DNA of 64,000 nt, taken from assembly GCA_902780505.1 (NCBI GenBank), contig CACZFN010000011.1:1-64000 (forward strand), given 5' to 3'. Origin of the DNA: an uncultured Ruminococcus sp. Its GTDB lineage: Bacteria > Bacillota > Clostridia > Oscillospirales > Ruminococcaceae. Shown piece by piece: positions 36,951 through 46,434 of this stretch. The translations under genes were made by a program, and so were the position numbers. The stretch's first letter is position 1, and every line of letters begins with the position of its first letter. A model generated the notes under the pieces. It was not told the origin of the DNA and did not search any database. It saw only the letters and a program-made list of their open reading frames with translations.

Positions 36951-37739
36951 TAAAAAGCCGCCAAAAAATCTTTGCTTTTTGCACTGATGATGATAATATG
37001 TATAACTGTCGGGATTGTTTTTGGGTATACAGTATCTACTGATGACAGTCAGAAAGTGCTTGAGTCCCTGACAAAACTTATAAAAAACAAAAGCGTATAT
37101 GTGATCGCCCCCTTATATGTTATATGGAGTATTGTATCACTGATATATCAGCTTTTACTGCTGCGCAAAGGCAAAAGATCTGCTTTGTCAGTTTCGCCTG
37201 ATGATGATGACGATACCGCTTTTGATGAAGCCGGAATAATGCTTGAAGCCCCGATAGAGGTATCAAACATAATAATCATCATTAGCTGTATACTTTTCAG
37301 TATTCTGATAGAATGTGCTGTATTCTCAAAAGAAATTAGCAAAAATGTAGCGGCTGTGCTTGGGATCGGCGGTTCTGTTATGTTTATATTCTTCTATCTG
37401 ACACAGTTTATAATTGTAAGGCACGTTATTGAACTTATCAAAAAGCTGTGCCCCGAAAAGCAGGGAGATCTTCTTGATATGAACTTTCAGAAAAAATGGC
37501 TTTCAAGTTTTGATGAAGGCGAAAAGTTTATAGCATACAAATGTGGCTTTAATGCTTATAAAAACGCAAACACTGCCTGCATGATACTATGGATAATCAG
37601 CTTTATATCGCAATTTACATTTAATACAGGAATAATGCCAATAATATGCATCGGAATTATCTGGGCGGTTCTTTCTATATCCTATACAAAGGAAAACAGA
37701 AGGCTTGAAAAAGGTAAAACCAATAATACTGATGAATAA
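36943..37739 (+). CDS. DUF3169-family membrane protein with an apparent -1 frameshift near its start
   Basis: The open frame from about 36,972 encodes some 250 residues with about six membrane helices, a DUF3169 type commonly found beside small XRE regulators. An AAGGAG and ATG at 36943 begin a frame that stops after 14 codons. Moving back one base in the A6 run at 36965-36970 joins it to the long frame and restores a normal basic start plus complete first helix. The run reads A-AAA-AAT in the starting frame, a canonical slippery heptamer. A one-base deletion, a sequencing error or a programmed shift are all possible; otherwise translation would begin at a TTG or ATG near 36,972-36,987 without a ribosome site. 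Confidence 0.7.
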
Positions 37740-37746
37740 GTATAAA

Positions 37747-37776
37747 ATGGGGCTGTTGCGCTTGCAGCAGCCCCAT
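37747..37776. terminator. Terminator between DUF3169 and mutS2
   Basis: Arms ATGGGGCTG/CAGCCCCAT with an inner TGC/GCA pairing. The two genes converge on it. Confidence 0.8.
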
Positions 37777-37790
37777 TCATGGTTTATCTG

Positions 37791-40175
37791 TTATTTGAGT
37801 TCAACGACAGTCACGCCGTCCTCGCCTTCGCCGTAAAGCCCGGGGCGGGAGGATTTTACGTGCGGGTGACGTTTTAAATGTGCACGTACTGCTTTTTTTA
37901 GCACACCCGTCCCCTTGCCGTGTATTATAGTAACGAGTGAGATACCTGACATTACAGCGCTGTCAAGGAAATTGTCAACCTCGTAGATGCCGTCGTCTGA
38001 TGCATAGCCGCGTATGTCAAGTTCAGACTGAACTCGTCTTGTCATCCGGCTTTCAACGCCTTTTGTGGAAATACCTCCGCCCTGTTTTTTACCCTGCTTT
38101 TTAATATCCTCGGTCTTTTCAACAAGACGAAGGTTTCTGACGTTCAGTTTTGTTTTCATGACTCCGACCTGAACAAAGCAAATGCCTTTGTTATCCGGGG
38201 GCGATACAACGATACCCTTTCGGCCCGAATCCGCAAGAATAACACTGTCACCCTTTTTAAGCGGGCGCGGCAGTTCATAATCATCATCTTTAGTAATAAC
38301 AGGGTTAGCTTCAAGGTAGAGCTTATTCATCGAAGATCTCTGCTTTTGCTTGGCATCTTTCGCAAGCCTTGCAAAATCATCTTTTTCTTTTTCTTTCCTG
38401 AGTTTTTCGAGTTCCTCTACAAGTGCGGCACTTTCTCTCTGCACTCTGTTTACTATCGACTGTGCTTCGTTTCTTGCCTTTTCAAGTTCTTCCTCGCGTT
38501 TCAAAGCTATTTCCTGCCTTATCTTTGACGCTTCGGCTTTTAGTATCTCTGCCTGCTTTCGGTCTTGTTCAGCCTGTTTTTTATTCTGTTCAAGTTCTGT
38601 TCTCAACTTGTCAAGGTCATCGATTATTGATTCAAACTTTTTGTTCTCGTCCGTAACAAGGCTTTTGGCGTATTCAATTATATCATCACTCAGCCCGAGC
38701 CGTTTTGATATTGCAAAAGCATTTGATTTTCCCGGCGAACCAATTATCAGACGATATGTTGGCATAAGGGTTGAAACATCAAATTCACATGAAGCGTTTT
38801 CAACTTTCTCTGTTTCGATAGCGTACATTTTTAATTCTTGATAATGTGTTGTGGTTATAAGTGTTGCACCCTTCTGTCTGAGTTTTTCTATGATCGCAAC
38901 AGCAAGTGAAGCACCTTCAACCGGATCGGTTCCCGAACCTAATTCATCAATCAGTACAAGGCTTTGAAAATCTGCCGTATCAAGTATCTCGACCACCCTG
39001 TTCATATGTGATGAAAATGTAGACAGTGACATCTCTATCGACTGCTTATCACCGATATCAACTAAAATATCATGAAAAACAGACACAACACTTCCGTCGG
39101 AAACGGGTATAAGCAGGCCGCACATTGTCATAAGTGTAAGCAAGCCTACGGTTTTGAGTACAACTGTTTTGCCGCCCGTATTCGGCCCTGTTATAATAAG
39201 TGATGTATAGCTGTCCCCTATCTGTATATCAACAGGAACTACGTTTTTACGGTCAATAAGCGGGTGGCGCGCTTTATTCAGAACTATCCTGCCAGTGTCG
39301 ACTATTTCAGGCGAGCAGGCATACATATCTGCGCCGAGGTTTGCTTTTGCAAAATAGAGATCAAGGCTGACAGCCGCTTCATAGCTTGAAAGAAGCTGTT
39401 CGCTCTGTGACGAGATCTCAAAAGAAAACTCTTTTATTATACGCCTTATTTCGTCAAGTTCTCTGCCTCTTAAAATGCGTATTTCGTTATTTGCTTCAAC
39501 TACAGCCGCCGGTTCTATAAACAATGTTGATCCGCTTGCAGATGTATCGTGCACCATTCCGCTTACTGCACCCTTGTGTTCAGTCTTTACAGGCAGGCAG
39601 TATCTACCGTCGCGGATAGTAACAATCGCTTCCTGCAAATATTTCTGTGCAGCAGCGGAACGTATCATTTTATCAAGTGTTTCCCTGATCTTTAGTTCGG
39701 CCTGATTTATCTTTCGCCTGATAGATGCAAGTTCGGCGCTTGCTTCGTCTGCAAGTGTGTTTTCATCTATTATCGATACATCAAGGCGCTGTTCGAGATA
39801 TTTGTCGGGATAGAGCATTTCAAATAAAAATTCAAGACTGCATTCTTCTTCAAGTGCACTGTGCCAGTCATCAAGCATTCTGATCTGTGAAAGCATACGC
39901 CTGATCTCTATAAGTTCTTTAAGAGTGAGCTCAGCTCCCGAAACGGCGCGCTTTACTATCCCCCGGATATCATAAAAGCCTATAAAATCAGGCGTTCCGT
40001 GTTTAACAGTCAAGTCAAGTGCGTTCTGTGTTCTTGCAATTTCCTGTCTTACTTCATCAACATCAATTGACGGGGTTATATCAAGGGCGGCCTGCTTTGA
40101 ACCGCCGTTTGAACACAGATCGCTAAGCTTTTGCAATATTTTATGTAATTCAAGTGTTTCATGGTATTTATTCAT
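37791..40175 (-). CDS. mutS2: Endonuclease MutS2
   Basis: A 794-residue MutS-family ATPase without the mismatch-recognition domain. Walker A is ITGPNTGGKTVVLKTVGLL, and the LIDELGSGTDPVEGASLAVAI and TTTHYQELK motifs follow. A long coiled coil (about 510-620) leads to a KOW-like segment and a C-terminal Smr nuclease domain (LDIRGY, IIHGKGTGVLKKAVR). MutS2 suppresses recombination and rescues collided ribosomes in Bacillus. The ATG at 40175 has AAAGGAG 24 bases away, with a 6-bp hairpin filling the gap. It ends at a shared terminator. Confidence 0.95.
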   Translation of the reverse strand: MNKYHETLELHKILQKLSDLCSNGGSKQAALDITPSIDVDEVRQEIARTQNALDLTVKHGTPDFIGFYDIRGIVKRAVSGAELTLKELIEIRRMLSQIRMLDDWHSALEEECSLEFLFEMLYPDKYLEQRLDVSIIDENTLADEASAELASIRRKINQAELKIRETLDKMIRSAAAQKYLQEAIVTIRDGRYCLPVKTEHKGAVSGMVHDTSASGSTLFIEPAAVVEANNEIRILRGRELDEIRRIIKEFSFEISSQSEQLLSSYEAAVSLDLYFAKANLGADMYACSPEIVDTGRIVLNKARHPLIDRKNVVPVDIQIGDSYTSLIITGPNTGGKTVVLKTVGLLTLMTMCGLLIPVSDGSVVSVFHDILVDIGDKQSIEMSLSTFSSHMNRVVEILDTADFQSLVLIDELGSGTDPVEGASLAVAIIEKLRQKGATLITTTHYQELKMYAIETEKVENASCEFDVSTLMPTYRLIIGSPGKSNAFAISKRLGLSDDIIEYAKSLVTDENKKFESIIDDLDKLRTELEQNKKQAEQDRKQAEILKAEASKIRQEIALKREEELEKARNEAQSIVNRVQRESAALVEELEKLRKEKEKDDFARLAKDAKQKQRSSMNKLYLEANPVITKDDDYELPRPLKKGDSVILADSGRKGIVVSPPDNKGICFVQVGVMKTKLNVRNLRLVEKTEDIKKQGKKQGGGISTKGVESRMTRRVQSELDIRGYASDDGIYEVDNFLDSAVMSGISLVTIIHGKGTGVLKKAVRAHLKRHPHVKSSRPGLYGEGEDGVTVVELK

Positions 40176-40212
40176 TTTTTTGATCAGCACTTTCTGCGTT
40201 GCTGACTCCTTT
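40176..40212 (-). promoter_or_regulatory. Hairpin between the ribosome site and start codon of mutS2
   Basis: On the minus strand AAAGGAG (40212-40206) is followed directly by stem TCAGCA, a ten-base loop and TGCTGA (40205-40184), then eight bases and the ATG. The layout matches that before RNase J. Confidence 0.5.
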
Positions 40213-40230
40213 CCTGTTTATGTTCTTTTT

Positions 40231-40992
40231 TCAATGTGCCATTTGTCTGTAAAAATCCCTTGTGTCGAATTTCGGCTTGATATGGTAGCTTACAAAGCTC
40301 TCCGAAAACGCCGTCAGGAGTTTTTGTGCCTTATCAGAGACCTTAAAGCTGAAAAGCCTGTCATAATCCGTGAGCATTATATATCTTAGTATATAAAACA
40401 TACCCTTATCAAAAACAAAATCAAAGCCATTGTCGCTGTCCTCACAGCAGTTATCGCAAAGAATTTTGCCTGTCATAATATTAAAATGCATATGATCGGC
40501 TTCATATTTCAGGCATTTATTGCAGCCAAGAAGATTCGGACGGAAGCCTATCTCGCAAAGCAGCCTTATTTCAAATATGGATTTTAATAGTTCAGGCGGC
40601 TGTCTGTTTGTGTCAAGTGAATAGTATGTATTCAGTGTCAAGCGCAGTATCTCGCCAAAATCCTTTTCCGCAGTGCCGCAGTAACACAAAAGCTCGGATA
40701 TATAGCTTGCAAGGCAGGCGTTTATAAGATCAAGCCTTATATTATAAAACAGGTTTTTTGTCTGTGAGCTGTTAAGGTAGTAAAGCCTTTCACCTTTAGC
40801 ATTCACTTTGACTTCAACACAAAGTGTCGAATATGAAAACAGCTGTGTGGCACTGAAATTTTTAGATGTCAGTTTCATACCGCCCCTGCAAAAGATATCG
40901 ATCACACCATGATCCTTTGCAAGGACGGTTATTATCCTGTTTCTCTCGCCTATATGCTTTTCTCTTATAATAAGTGCATCAAAGGTTATCAT
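40231..40992 (-). CDS. recO: DNA repair protein RecO
   Basis: About 253 residues. It has an N-terminal OB fold (ALIIREKHIGERNRIITVLAKDHGVIDIFCRGG) and a helical body. The zinc-binding C-terminal part is CNKCLKY...CDNCC. RecO loads RecA on SSB-coated DNA with RecR. The ATG at 40992 follows AAGGAAG and overlaps the small yqzL gene; a longer frame to 41064 has no support. Order era-yqzL-recO is as in Bacillus. Confidence 0.93.
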   Translation of the reverse strand: MITFDALIIREKHIGERNRIITVLAKDHGVIDIFCRGGMKLTSKNFSATQLFSYSTLCVEVKVNAKGERLYYLNSSQTKNLFYNIRLDLINACLASYISELLCYCGTAEKDFGEILRLTLNTYYSLDTNRQPPELLKSIFEIRLLCEIGFRPNLLGCNKCLKYEADHMHFNIMTGKILCDNCCEDSDNGFDFVFDKGMFYILRYIMLTDYDRLFSFKVSDKAQKLLTAFSESFVSYHIKPKFDTRDFYRQMAH

Positions 40993-41098
40993 CTTGTTCT
41001 TCCTTTTTGCGTTTTTCTTGTTTTTGTGTTTCACTAAGCTTATAGCTAAGATAATCAGATACAAGCCCTGTTTTGATAAATTCCTGCCAGTAATCCAT
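40979..41098 (-). CDS. yqzL: YqzL-like small protein
   Basis: A 39-residue gene with a strong AAAGGAAAGGA ribosome site. The peptide starts MDYWQEFIKTGLVSDYLSYK and ends in a charged Lys/Glu/Gln tail. Position between era and recO and the W-x-x-F-x-x-TG-x-x-x-x-YL pattern match Bacillus YqzL, a small protein of unknown function. It overlaps recO by 14 bases. Confidence 0.8.
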   Translation of the reverse strand: MDYWQEFIKTGLVSDYLSYKLSETQKQEKRKKEEQDDNL

Positions 41099-41186
41099 TA
41101 TTATTATCCTTTCCTTTTAATAGTCAACGCAGTGTTGCCTATATTATATATTATCTGTAAGGAAAGGTGATTTATGTATGGTGGGA

Positions 41187-42098
41187 TTATTTCTCAGACA
41201 ATCCGAAGTTTTTTATCATACCCTCACGGTTACGCCAGCCTTCCTTGACCTTAACCCATATATTGAGGTTCACTTTTATCATAAAGAACGCTTCAAGATC
41301 TGCTCGTGCTTCACTGCCCATCTTTTTAAGCATTGCGCCGCCCTTGCCTATAACAATACGTTTATGCGATTCACGTTCACAGAAAAGTGTCGCTTCGATA
41401 TCAAGTATTGCTTCCCCGTTTCTTGAATCACGCTCATTTAAAGACTCTATCGTAACAGCGATACCGTGTGGTATTTCTTCGCTCAGGTTTTCAAGTGCTT
41501 TTTCCCGTATTATTTCTGCCATTATCACCTTTTCAGGCTGGTCTGTTATACTGTCATCAGGGAAATAATGCGGACCTTCGACCGCATATTTATCAAGTAT
41601 CTGCATTATAATATCAAGTCCGTCATTTTCTTTGACACTTACAGGTACTACTTCATCAAACCGTGCAAGGGAAGAATAGTCGGTTATAACGCTGATAAGG
41701 TCTTCTTTTTTATCAAAAAGGTCGATTTTATTGATAACAAGTATTTTCTTTGCGTTTTTGCTGCCGGAGTTTGCTGCCAGCTGCTTTTCAGTATCCGATG
41801 GCTTTTTTGATGCATCAACTACAAGCATTATTACATCAACATCAGCAGCTGTTTCGTTTATAGCCCGGATCATATGTTCGGAAAGCTTATTCTTTGCCTT
41901 ATGCATACCCGGGGTATCCATAAAAACATACTGTGTTTTATCTTTAGTGACTACTCCTGTTATCTTCGTTCTTGTAGTCTGTGGTTTTGAGCTTACTGCT
42001 GCTATCTTTTCACCGACAAGAGCATTTAAAAGTGAAGATTTGCCGACGTTAGGTCTGCCTACTATAGTAACAAATGAATTGCGTGAGTTATTATGCAT
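41187..42098 (-). CDS. era: GTPase Era
   Basis: A 303-residue GTPase that binds the 3' end of 16S rRNA during 30S assembly. G1 is GRPNVGKSSLL, G2 lies in TTRTKITG, G3 is DTPGMH and G4 NKID. The C-terminal KH domain has IGKGGAMLKKMGSEARADLE. AAAGGA precedes the ATG. It is between ybeY and yqzL on the minus strand. Confidence 0.97.
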   Translation of the reverse strand: MHNNSRNSFVTIVGRPNVGKSSLLNALVGEKIAAVSSKPQTTRTKITGVVTKDKTQYVFMDTPGMHKAKNKLSEHMIRAINETAADVDVIMLVVDASKKPSDTEKQLAANSGSKNAKKILVINKIDLFDKKEDLISVITDYSSLARFDEVVPVSVKENDGLDIIMQILDKYAVEGPHYFPDDSITDQPEKVIMAEIIREKALENLSEEIPHGIAVTIESLNERDSRNGEAILDIEATLFCERESHKRIVIGKGGAMLKKMGSEARADLEAFFMIKVNLNIWVKVKEGWRNREGMIKNFGLSEK

Positions 42099-42159
42099 TT
42101 AAAATATCCTTTCATTTCATAAATAAAACGGCACGATTAATGCCGTTTTAACATAAACC

Positions 42160-42672
42160 TTATTCGTGAGAATGTTCGTCTATAACAAAGGTAGCATCTC
42201 TTGATATGCCAAGGCTATCAAGTATCGCTTCTTCTTTTTCACGCATTATGCGTTCCTGAAGACTGCCCTGCTCGTGATCATATCCTAAAAGGTGAAGCAT
42301 TGAGTGAACTGTAAGAAAGCCTATCTCACGTTCAAGCGAATGGCCGTATGCAGAGGCTTGTCTTAAAGCAGTTTCAAGGGAAATAACGATATCGCCGAGT
42401 ATGTATGCGCCTGTTTCATTATTCAGATCATACTCACCATTTTCCCCCATCGGGAAAGACAAAACGTCAGTGGATCTGTCAACATCTCTGTACTGTTTGT
42501 TCAGCTGATGGATTCTTTCATCATTCACAAAGGAAACGCTTACCTCGGAATCACCCTGAAAATTCTCGCTTTCAGTAACAGCGTGGCAGCATTTGCGTAT
42601 CAGAAGCCTTATGCCTACCGGTACTTTAACCTCCGACTGATCGTTCATTATAGAAACTTTAACCTTTCCCAT
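42160..42672 (-). CDS. ybeY: Endoribonuclease YbeY
   Basis: About 170 residues of the rRNA-maturation nuclease family. The zinc-binding motif HSMLHLLGYDHE is clear, preceded by DVLSFPM and ILGDIVISLETA. I chose the ATG at 42672, with GAAAGGA upstream; an in-frame ATG at 42705 falls within the end of phoH. It follows phoH with a one-base gap, so translation is probably coupled. Confidence 0.95.
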   Translation of the reverse strand: MGKVKVSIMNDQSEVKVPVGIRLLIRKCCHAVTESENFQGDSEVSVSFVNDERIHQLNKQYRDVDRSTDVLSFPMGENGEYDLNNETGAYILGDIVISLETALRQASAYGHSLEREIGFLTVHSMLHLLGYDHEQGSLQERIMREKEEAILDSLGISRDATFVIDEHSHE

Positions 42673-42673
42673 T

Positions 42674-43636
42674 TTACGATTTCCTTTCGTTATTGTATTT
42701 TTCATAAGCTTTTATGATATCAGACACAAGTTTGTGCCTTACAACGTCCTTTTCTGTAAAACGATTAATTGATATATCTTCCACATTTTTAAGTACCTTT
42801 ACCGCCTCAACAAGCCCTGAACGGCGCTTATCCGGAAGATCGATCTGTGTAACATCACCTGTGATCACTATTTTCGAGCCAAAGCCGAGCCTTGTTAAAA
42901 ACATTTTCATCTGCTCGGGTGTTGTGTTCTGTGCTTCATCAAGTATAATATATGAATCGTCTAAAGTCCTGCCGCGCATATAAGCAAGCGGTGCTACCTC
43001 TATGGCGCCCTTTTCCTGCTGTCTTGCAAAGCTTTCAGCCCCGAGCATTTCAAACAAAGCATCATAAAGCGGCCTTAGATACGGATCAACTTTATTCTGA
43101 AGATCCCCCGGCAAAAAGCCAAGCTTTTCACCTGCTTCAACAGCGGGGCGTGTCAGAATTATTCTGTTTACCTCGTGTGCCTTAAACGCCTTTACCGCCA
43201 TAGCGACCGCAAGATATGTCTTTCCCGTACCCGCAGGGCCTATGCCGATAGTTACAGTGTTATTCCTGATGGCATCTACATACCTTTTCTGGCCTAACGT
43301 CTTTGGCTTAACTATCTTGCCGCTGACAGTCACACAGATACCGCCTTCGGAAAGACTTGGCACTTTATCAGCCACACCTTCCTCGACCAGTGAAAAGATA
43401 TAGGATAAATTCTGTGATGTTATCCTCTCACCTTTTTTCACAAGGGAAAGCAGTGAATCTATGCACTCAGAGGCATCTTCGACATTTTTTTCTTCACCTG
43501 ATACAGTGATGTCCGTACCCCTGCAAAGGATAACGACACCATAGCGGCGCTGTATCAGATTTATATTATCATCATAATCCCCGAAAAGTGCAAGGGCTTC
43601 ATCCATTGAATCTACTGAAATAAGCTTTTGTATCAT
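42674..43636 (-). CDS. phoH: PhoH-like ATPase
   Basis: About 320 residues. The ATP-binding motif is GIGPAGTGKTYLAVAMAVKA, followed by LTRPAVEAGEKLGFLPGDL, ILDEAQNTTPEQMKM and RLGFGSKIVITGD, all typical of the PhoH family. Its N-terminal segment includes a KH-like region. Paired with ybeY, it is thought to act as an RNA helicase-like partner. The ATG at 43636 follows GGAAG. Confidence 0.95.
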   Translation of the reverse strand: MIQKLISVDSMDEALALFGDYDDNINLIQRRYGVVILCRGTDITVSGEEKNVEDASECIDSLLSLVKKGERITSQNLSYIFSLVEEGVADKVPSLSEGGICVTVSGKIVKPKTLGQKRYVDAIRNNTVTIGIGPAGTGKTYLAVAMAVKAFKAHEVNRIILTRPAVEAGEKLGFLPGDLQNKVDPYLRPLYDALFEMLGAESFARQQEKGAIEVAPLAYMRGRTLDDSYIILDEAQNTTPEQMKMFLTRLGFGSKIVITGDVTQIDLPDKRRSGLVEAVKVLKNVEDISINRFTEKDVVRHKLVSDIIKAYEKYNNERKS

Positions 43637-43737
43637 AAAAACTTCCAATCTTTATAAAAGTCCAGTATTATTATATCACACTCTCAAAAAAAATGCAATC
43701 AGTTTTTTGATGATTTATATAAAAAATCCTAAAAATT

Positions 43738-44934
43738 TTATGACTTTTTAACATAAATATCTGACTGTGCGCCTATTTCGCCATAAAGTGTATATTCAGC
43801 ATTTACATAGACGCCTTTATCAGTTCTGTTAATATTCATTTTTTTATCACGCATTTCAAAGCCTTTAAGGAAGCTTTCTTCATAGTTTTTAAGTGTTACA
43901 TCTATTTTTTCATCTATCTGTTTGTCTGTGTAGGTATTCAGTGCACTGACATATTCACTGTAACAGACATCTTTTATTGAGATCGGTAGTTCTTTTCCAA
44001 GCACAACCAGCGGCCTGGTTTTTGAAGTTACAGTGTAATCACCGCTTACCCTACCGTAAAAAAGAGGTATTGACACATCAAAAACATCAAGAAAGCTTAC
44101 ATTCTTTTGTTTTCCTGTATAGGTGTTTACATATTCTTCATATGGAAAGAAAAACCCCGCTGTTTTACTAAACTGTCCATATACCTTGCCGCTTGCGCGT
44201 GTATATGTAGGAATGTGTATCTCACTGACTTTGTCTTTTTCTTTTTTGGTTATAGTTTTTTCGCCTTTTCCGCTTATTATAACGTCCCCTGCCCTTACAC
44301 CGCTTCCGATACATACGGATAGAGTTCCCTCGTAGACCTCACACTTTTCAATAACACAGTCATATTCTGCCACAACATTACAAGGCATACGTTTATTATC
44401 GCTTTCGGGAGGAGGGATATAATCAAGCGTATCTATCACCATTGTGCTCCCATGAATGGATATACCCGCCCAGCTGATCTCATCGACTTTGGTTTTCAGT
44501 TCTCGTTCAAGTTTTATCATATCAAAGTCTTTGTAAAAGCTCAGAATATGTACGCCGTTTTCGTCAAGTACACTAAGTATATGCCTGCGGGCATCCTCGT
44601 TGTCTGTTTCAATTTTTATCTGAAGGATTGTACCATTTAACAGAAAAGCTAATGCTATTGACATCAAAAGGCCTATAACAAAGCCGCAATGAATAAGGGA
44701 TTTCTTTAAAACACCTGAAAGGCTTGCTATGTTATCTGATGTAAGCTTGCAGTCAAGATCTGAAGCCAGTGCAAAAACCGCTTTTTTGTCCCTGTTTAAT
44801 GCTTCAAAACAAATGCTTTCATTTTTTTCAACGATTTCCTGACACATTATGCCTTTATCAAGCAGCCTGTTCAATAGTTTCAGCCTGTCTTTACCTGTGA
44901 CAATAAATTTTTGCAATGATGAAAATAGCTTCAT
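43738..44934 (-). CDS. yqfD: Sporulation protein YqfD
   Basis: A 398-residue protein, a little over the usual length. One membrane helix (about 88-110) is followed by a large extracytoplasmic part with paired RxxLDxxGV-like segments (HILSVLDENGVHILSFYKD) and DTLDYIPPPESDNKRMPCNV. In Bacillus yqfC and yqfD are sigma-E-controlled and needed for proper sporulation. AAGGAG lies upstream. It follows yqfC by one base and precedes phoH. Confidence 0.93.
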   Translation of the reverse strand: MKLFSSLQKFIVTGKDRLKLLNRLLDKGIMCQEIVEKNESICFEALNRDKKAVFALASDLDCKLTSDNIASLSGVLKKSLIHCGFVIGLLMSIALAFLLNGTILQIKIETDNEDARRHILSVLDENGVHILSFYKDFDMIKLERELKTKVDEISWAGISIHGSTMVIDTLDYIPPPESDNKRMPCNVVAEYDCVIEKCEVYEGTLSVCIGSGVRAGDVIISGKGEKTITKKEKDKVSEIHIPTYTRASGKVYGQFSKTAGFFFPYEEYVNTYTGKQKNVSFLDVFDVSIPLFYGRVSGDYTVTSKTRPLVVLGKELPISIKDVCYSEYVSALNTYTDKQIDEKIDVTLKNYEESFLKGFEMRDKKMNINRTDKGVYVNAEYTLYGEIGAQSDIYVKKS

Positions 44935-44935
44935 T

Positions 44936-45202
44936 TTATATTCTCCTTATTTCTGCTCTTTCTTTTGTAAGTTCTATGCTGTTTATTCTGCCTGTGACCT
45001 CAATAACTGCTGTATCATAGTTTGAAAGTGAAAGGTCACTGCCCCATATCCTGATAATAAAACCGTTAGCACATATAGCCGCACAGACCTCGTTACATTC
45101 GATTATTTTTCTTACATTTTCTACAATTACAGACCTGTCGTCAACTATACTTACAAAAGAACTTACAAAAGCAAGCTCTTTAAGCCTTGAAGTTTTGCCC
45201 AT
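44936..45202 (-). CDS. yqfC: Sporulation protein YqfC
   Basis: An 88-residue protein of the YabP/YqfC family: an ending GRINSIELTKERAEI and the central VAICANGFIIRIWGSDLSLSN-like strands are characteristic. It probably acts with YqfD in the mother cell. AGAGGT precedes the ATG. It is the first gene of the minus-strand series down to mutS2. Confidence 0.9.
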   Translation of the reverse strand: MGKTSRLKELAFVSSFVSIVDDRSVIVENVRKIIECNEVCAAICANGFIIRIWGSDLSLSNYDTAVIEVTGRINSIELTKERAEIRRI

Positions 45203-45287
45203 TATTATCTACCTCTTTTCCTTTTACTAAATTATATTAGCAGATTATTTTTCATATACTTATAAAAAACAAAAAGGAGTAAAAACA

Positions 45288-46355
45288 ATGTATAAAAAGA
45301 TAAAGATACCAGAAGCTGTTATAAGTATAGTAATGTGCGTTATGCTTATAATAAATGCAAAAGGTTCAGCAGATGCCGCAGAGCTTGCGCTCAAGCGGTG
45401 TTTAGGTGTAATGATACCGTCCTTATTTGCGTTTATGGCGGCTTCGGAAATACTCGTCAGAAGCGGCGGATTAAGGATCATCTCGCTGCCGTTCGGAACA
45501 GTCGCAAAGTATATATTTAAAATGCCCGGCGAATTGTTCTCTGTCATGCTTATATCAAATATAGCAGGCTTTCCTGTAGGCGCTTCAATGATATCTCAGC
45601 TCGTTTCACAGGGCAGGCTGTCAAAAAGAGATGCTTCGGTGTTAAGCTGCTGCTGCTATGGCGGCGGTCCGTCATTTGCAATTGGTGTCATAGGACTTTA
45701 CTTATACGGTGACAAAAATGTGGGACTTGTTATATGGGCAAGCGCGGCAGCAGCAAACCTTATTATGGCTTTGGTATTAAACAGGTTTTATAAATTAAGC
45801 ATAAAAGAAAAAACAAGAACTGATAATTACAGCGGAATAATAATAGCATCAGCAGAAAAAGCCGGTCGGAATATGCTTATGATATGCGGGCTGATAATTC
45901 TTTTTTCAGTTTTGTTGACAAATGTTGGCGAGGTTTTAGGCTTTTTAAATAGATTTTCGGGATCAGCAGCAAATAAAGACGTACCAATACTCTTAAAATC
46001 GGTTTTTGAAATATCGGTTATCACACAGCTTTCTGCTGCTAAAATTGGGTATATACCGATTCTTGCAGCAATGTTCAGCTTCGGCGGCGTATGTGTTTTA
46101 ATGCAGACTGTTGCCGCAAGCTGTAAAGAATACCCGTTAAGCCCTTTCTTTATGTCAAGGATACCGGCATTACTTATAACTTTTATAATTGCGAAGCTGA
46201 TCACCCCATTTTTTGTCAGTGCGGAAACGGAGTGCTTTGCGGCAAGAGGTGATGCTATAGTCAATATCAACAATTTTGCGCCCTCGATTTGTTTGATTTT
46301 GATGATTTTTTTACTACTTTTTAAGAAAAGGGTAGCATTTTCAAAAGATATATGA
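45288..46355 (+). CDS. ylbJ: YlbJ-like sporulation membrane protein
   Basis: A 355-residue protein with about eight membrane helices and the nucleoside-recognition fold. Features are IPSLFAFMAASEILVRSGG, SNIAGFPVGASMISQLVS and SCCCYGGGPSFAIGVIG. YlbJ is a sigma-E gene required for heat-resistant spores in Bacillus. The start has AAAAGGAG. It is divergent from yqfC. A related spore-maturation SpmA/B protein is the alternative reading, but its length and motifs favour YlbJ. Confidence 0.85.
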   Translation: MYKKIKIPEAVISIVMCVMLIINAKGSADAAELALKRCLGVMIPSLFAFMAASEILVRSGGLRIISLPFGTVAKYIFKMPGELFSVMLISNIAGFPVGASMISQLVSQGRLSKRDASVLSCCCYGGGPSFAIGVIGLYLYGDKNVGLVIWASAAAANLIMALVLNRFYKLSIKEKTRTDNYSGIIIASAEKAGRNMLMICGLIILFSVLLTNVGEVLGFLNRFSGSAANKDVPILLKSVFEISVITQLSAAKIGYIPILAAMFSFGGVCVLMQTVAASCKEYPLSPFFMSRIPALLITFIIAKLITPFFVSAETECFAARGDAIVNINNFAPSICLILMIFLLLFKKRVAFSKDI

Positions 46356-46434
46356 TATAATTTTATATGGGATATCGCGCCTATTAAGCGGTATCAGGAT
46401 TATGTTTACTTTTTCAAAGGAGTTGTATATAAAA

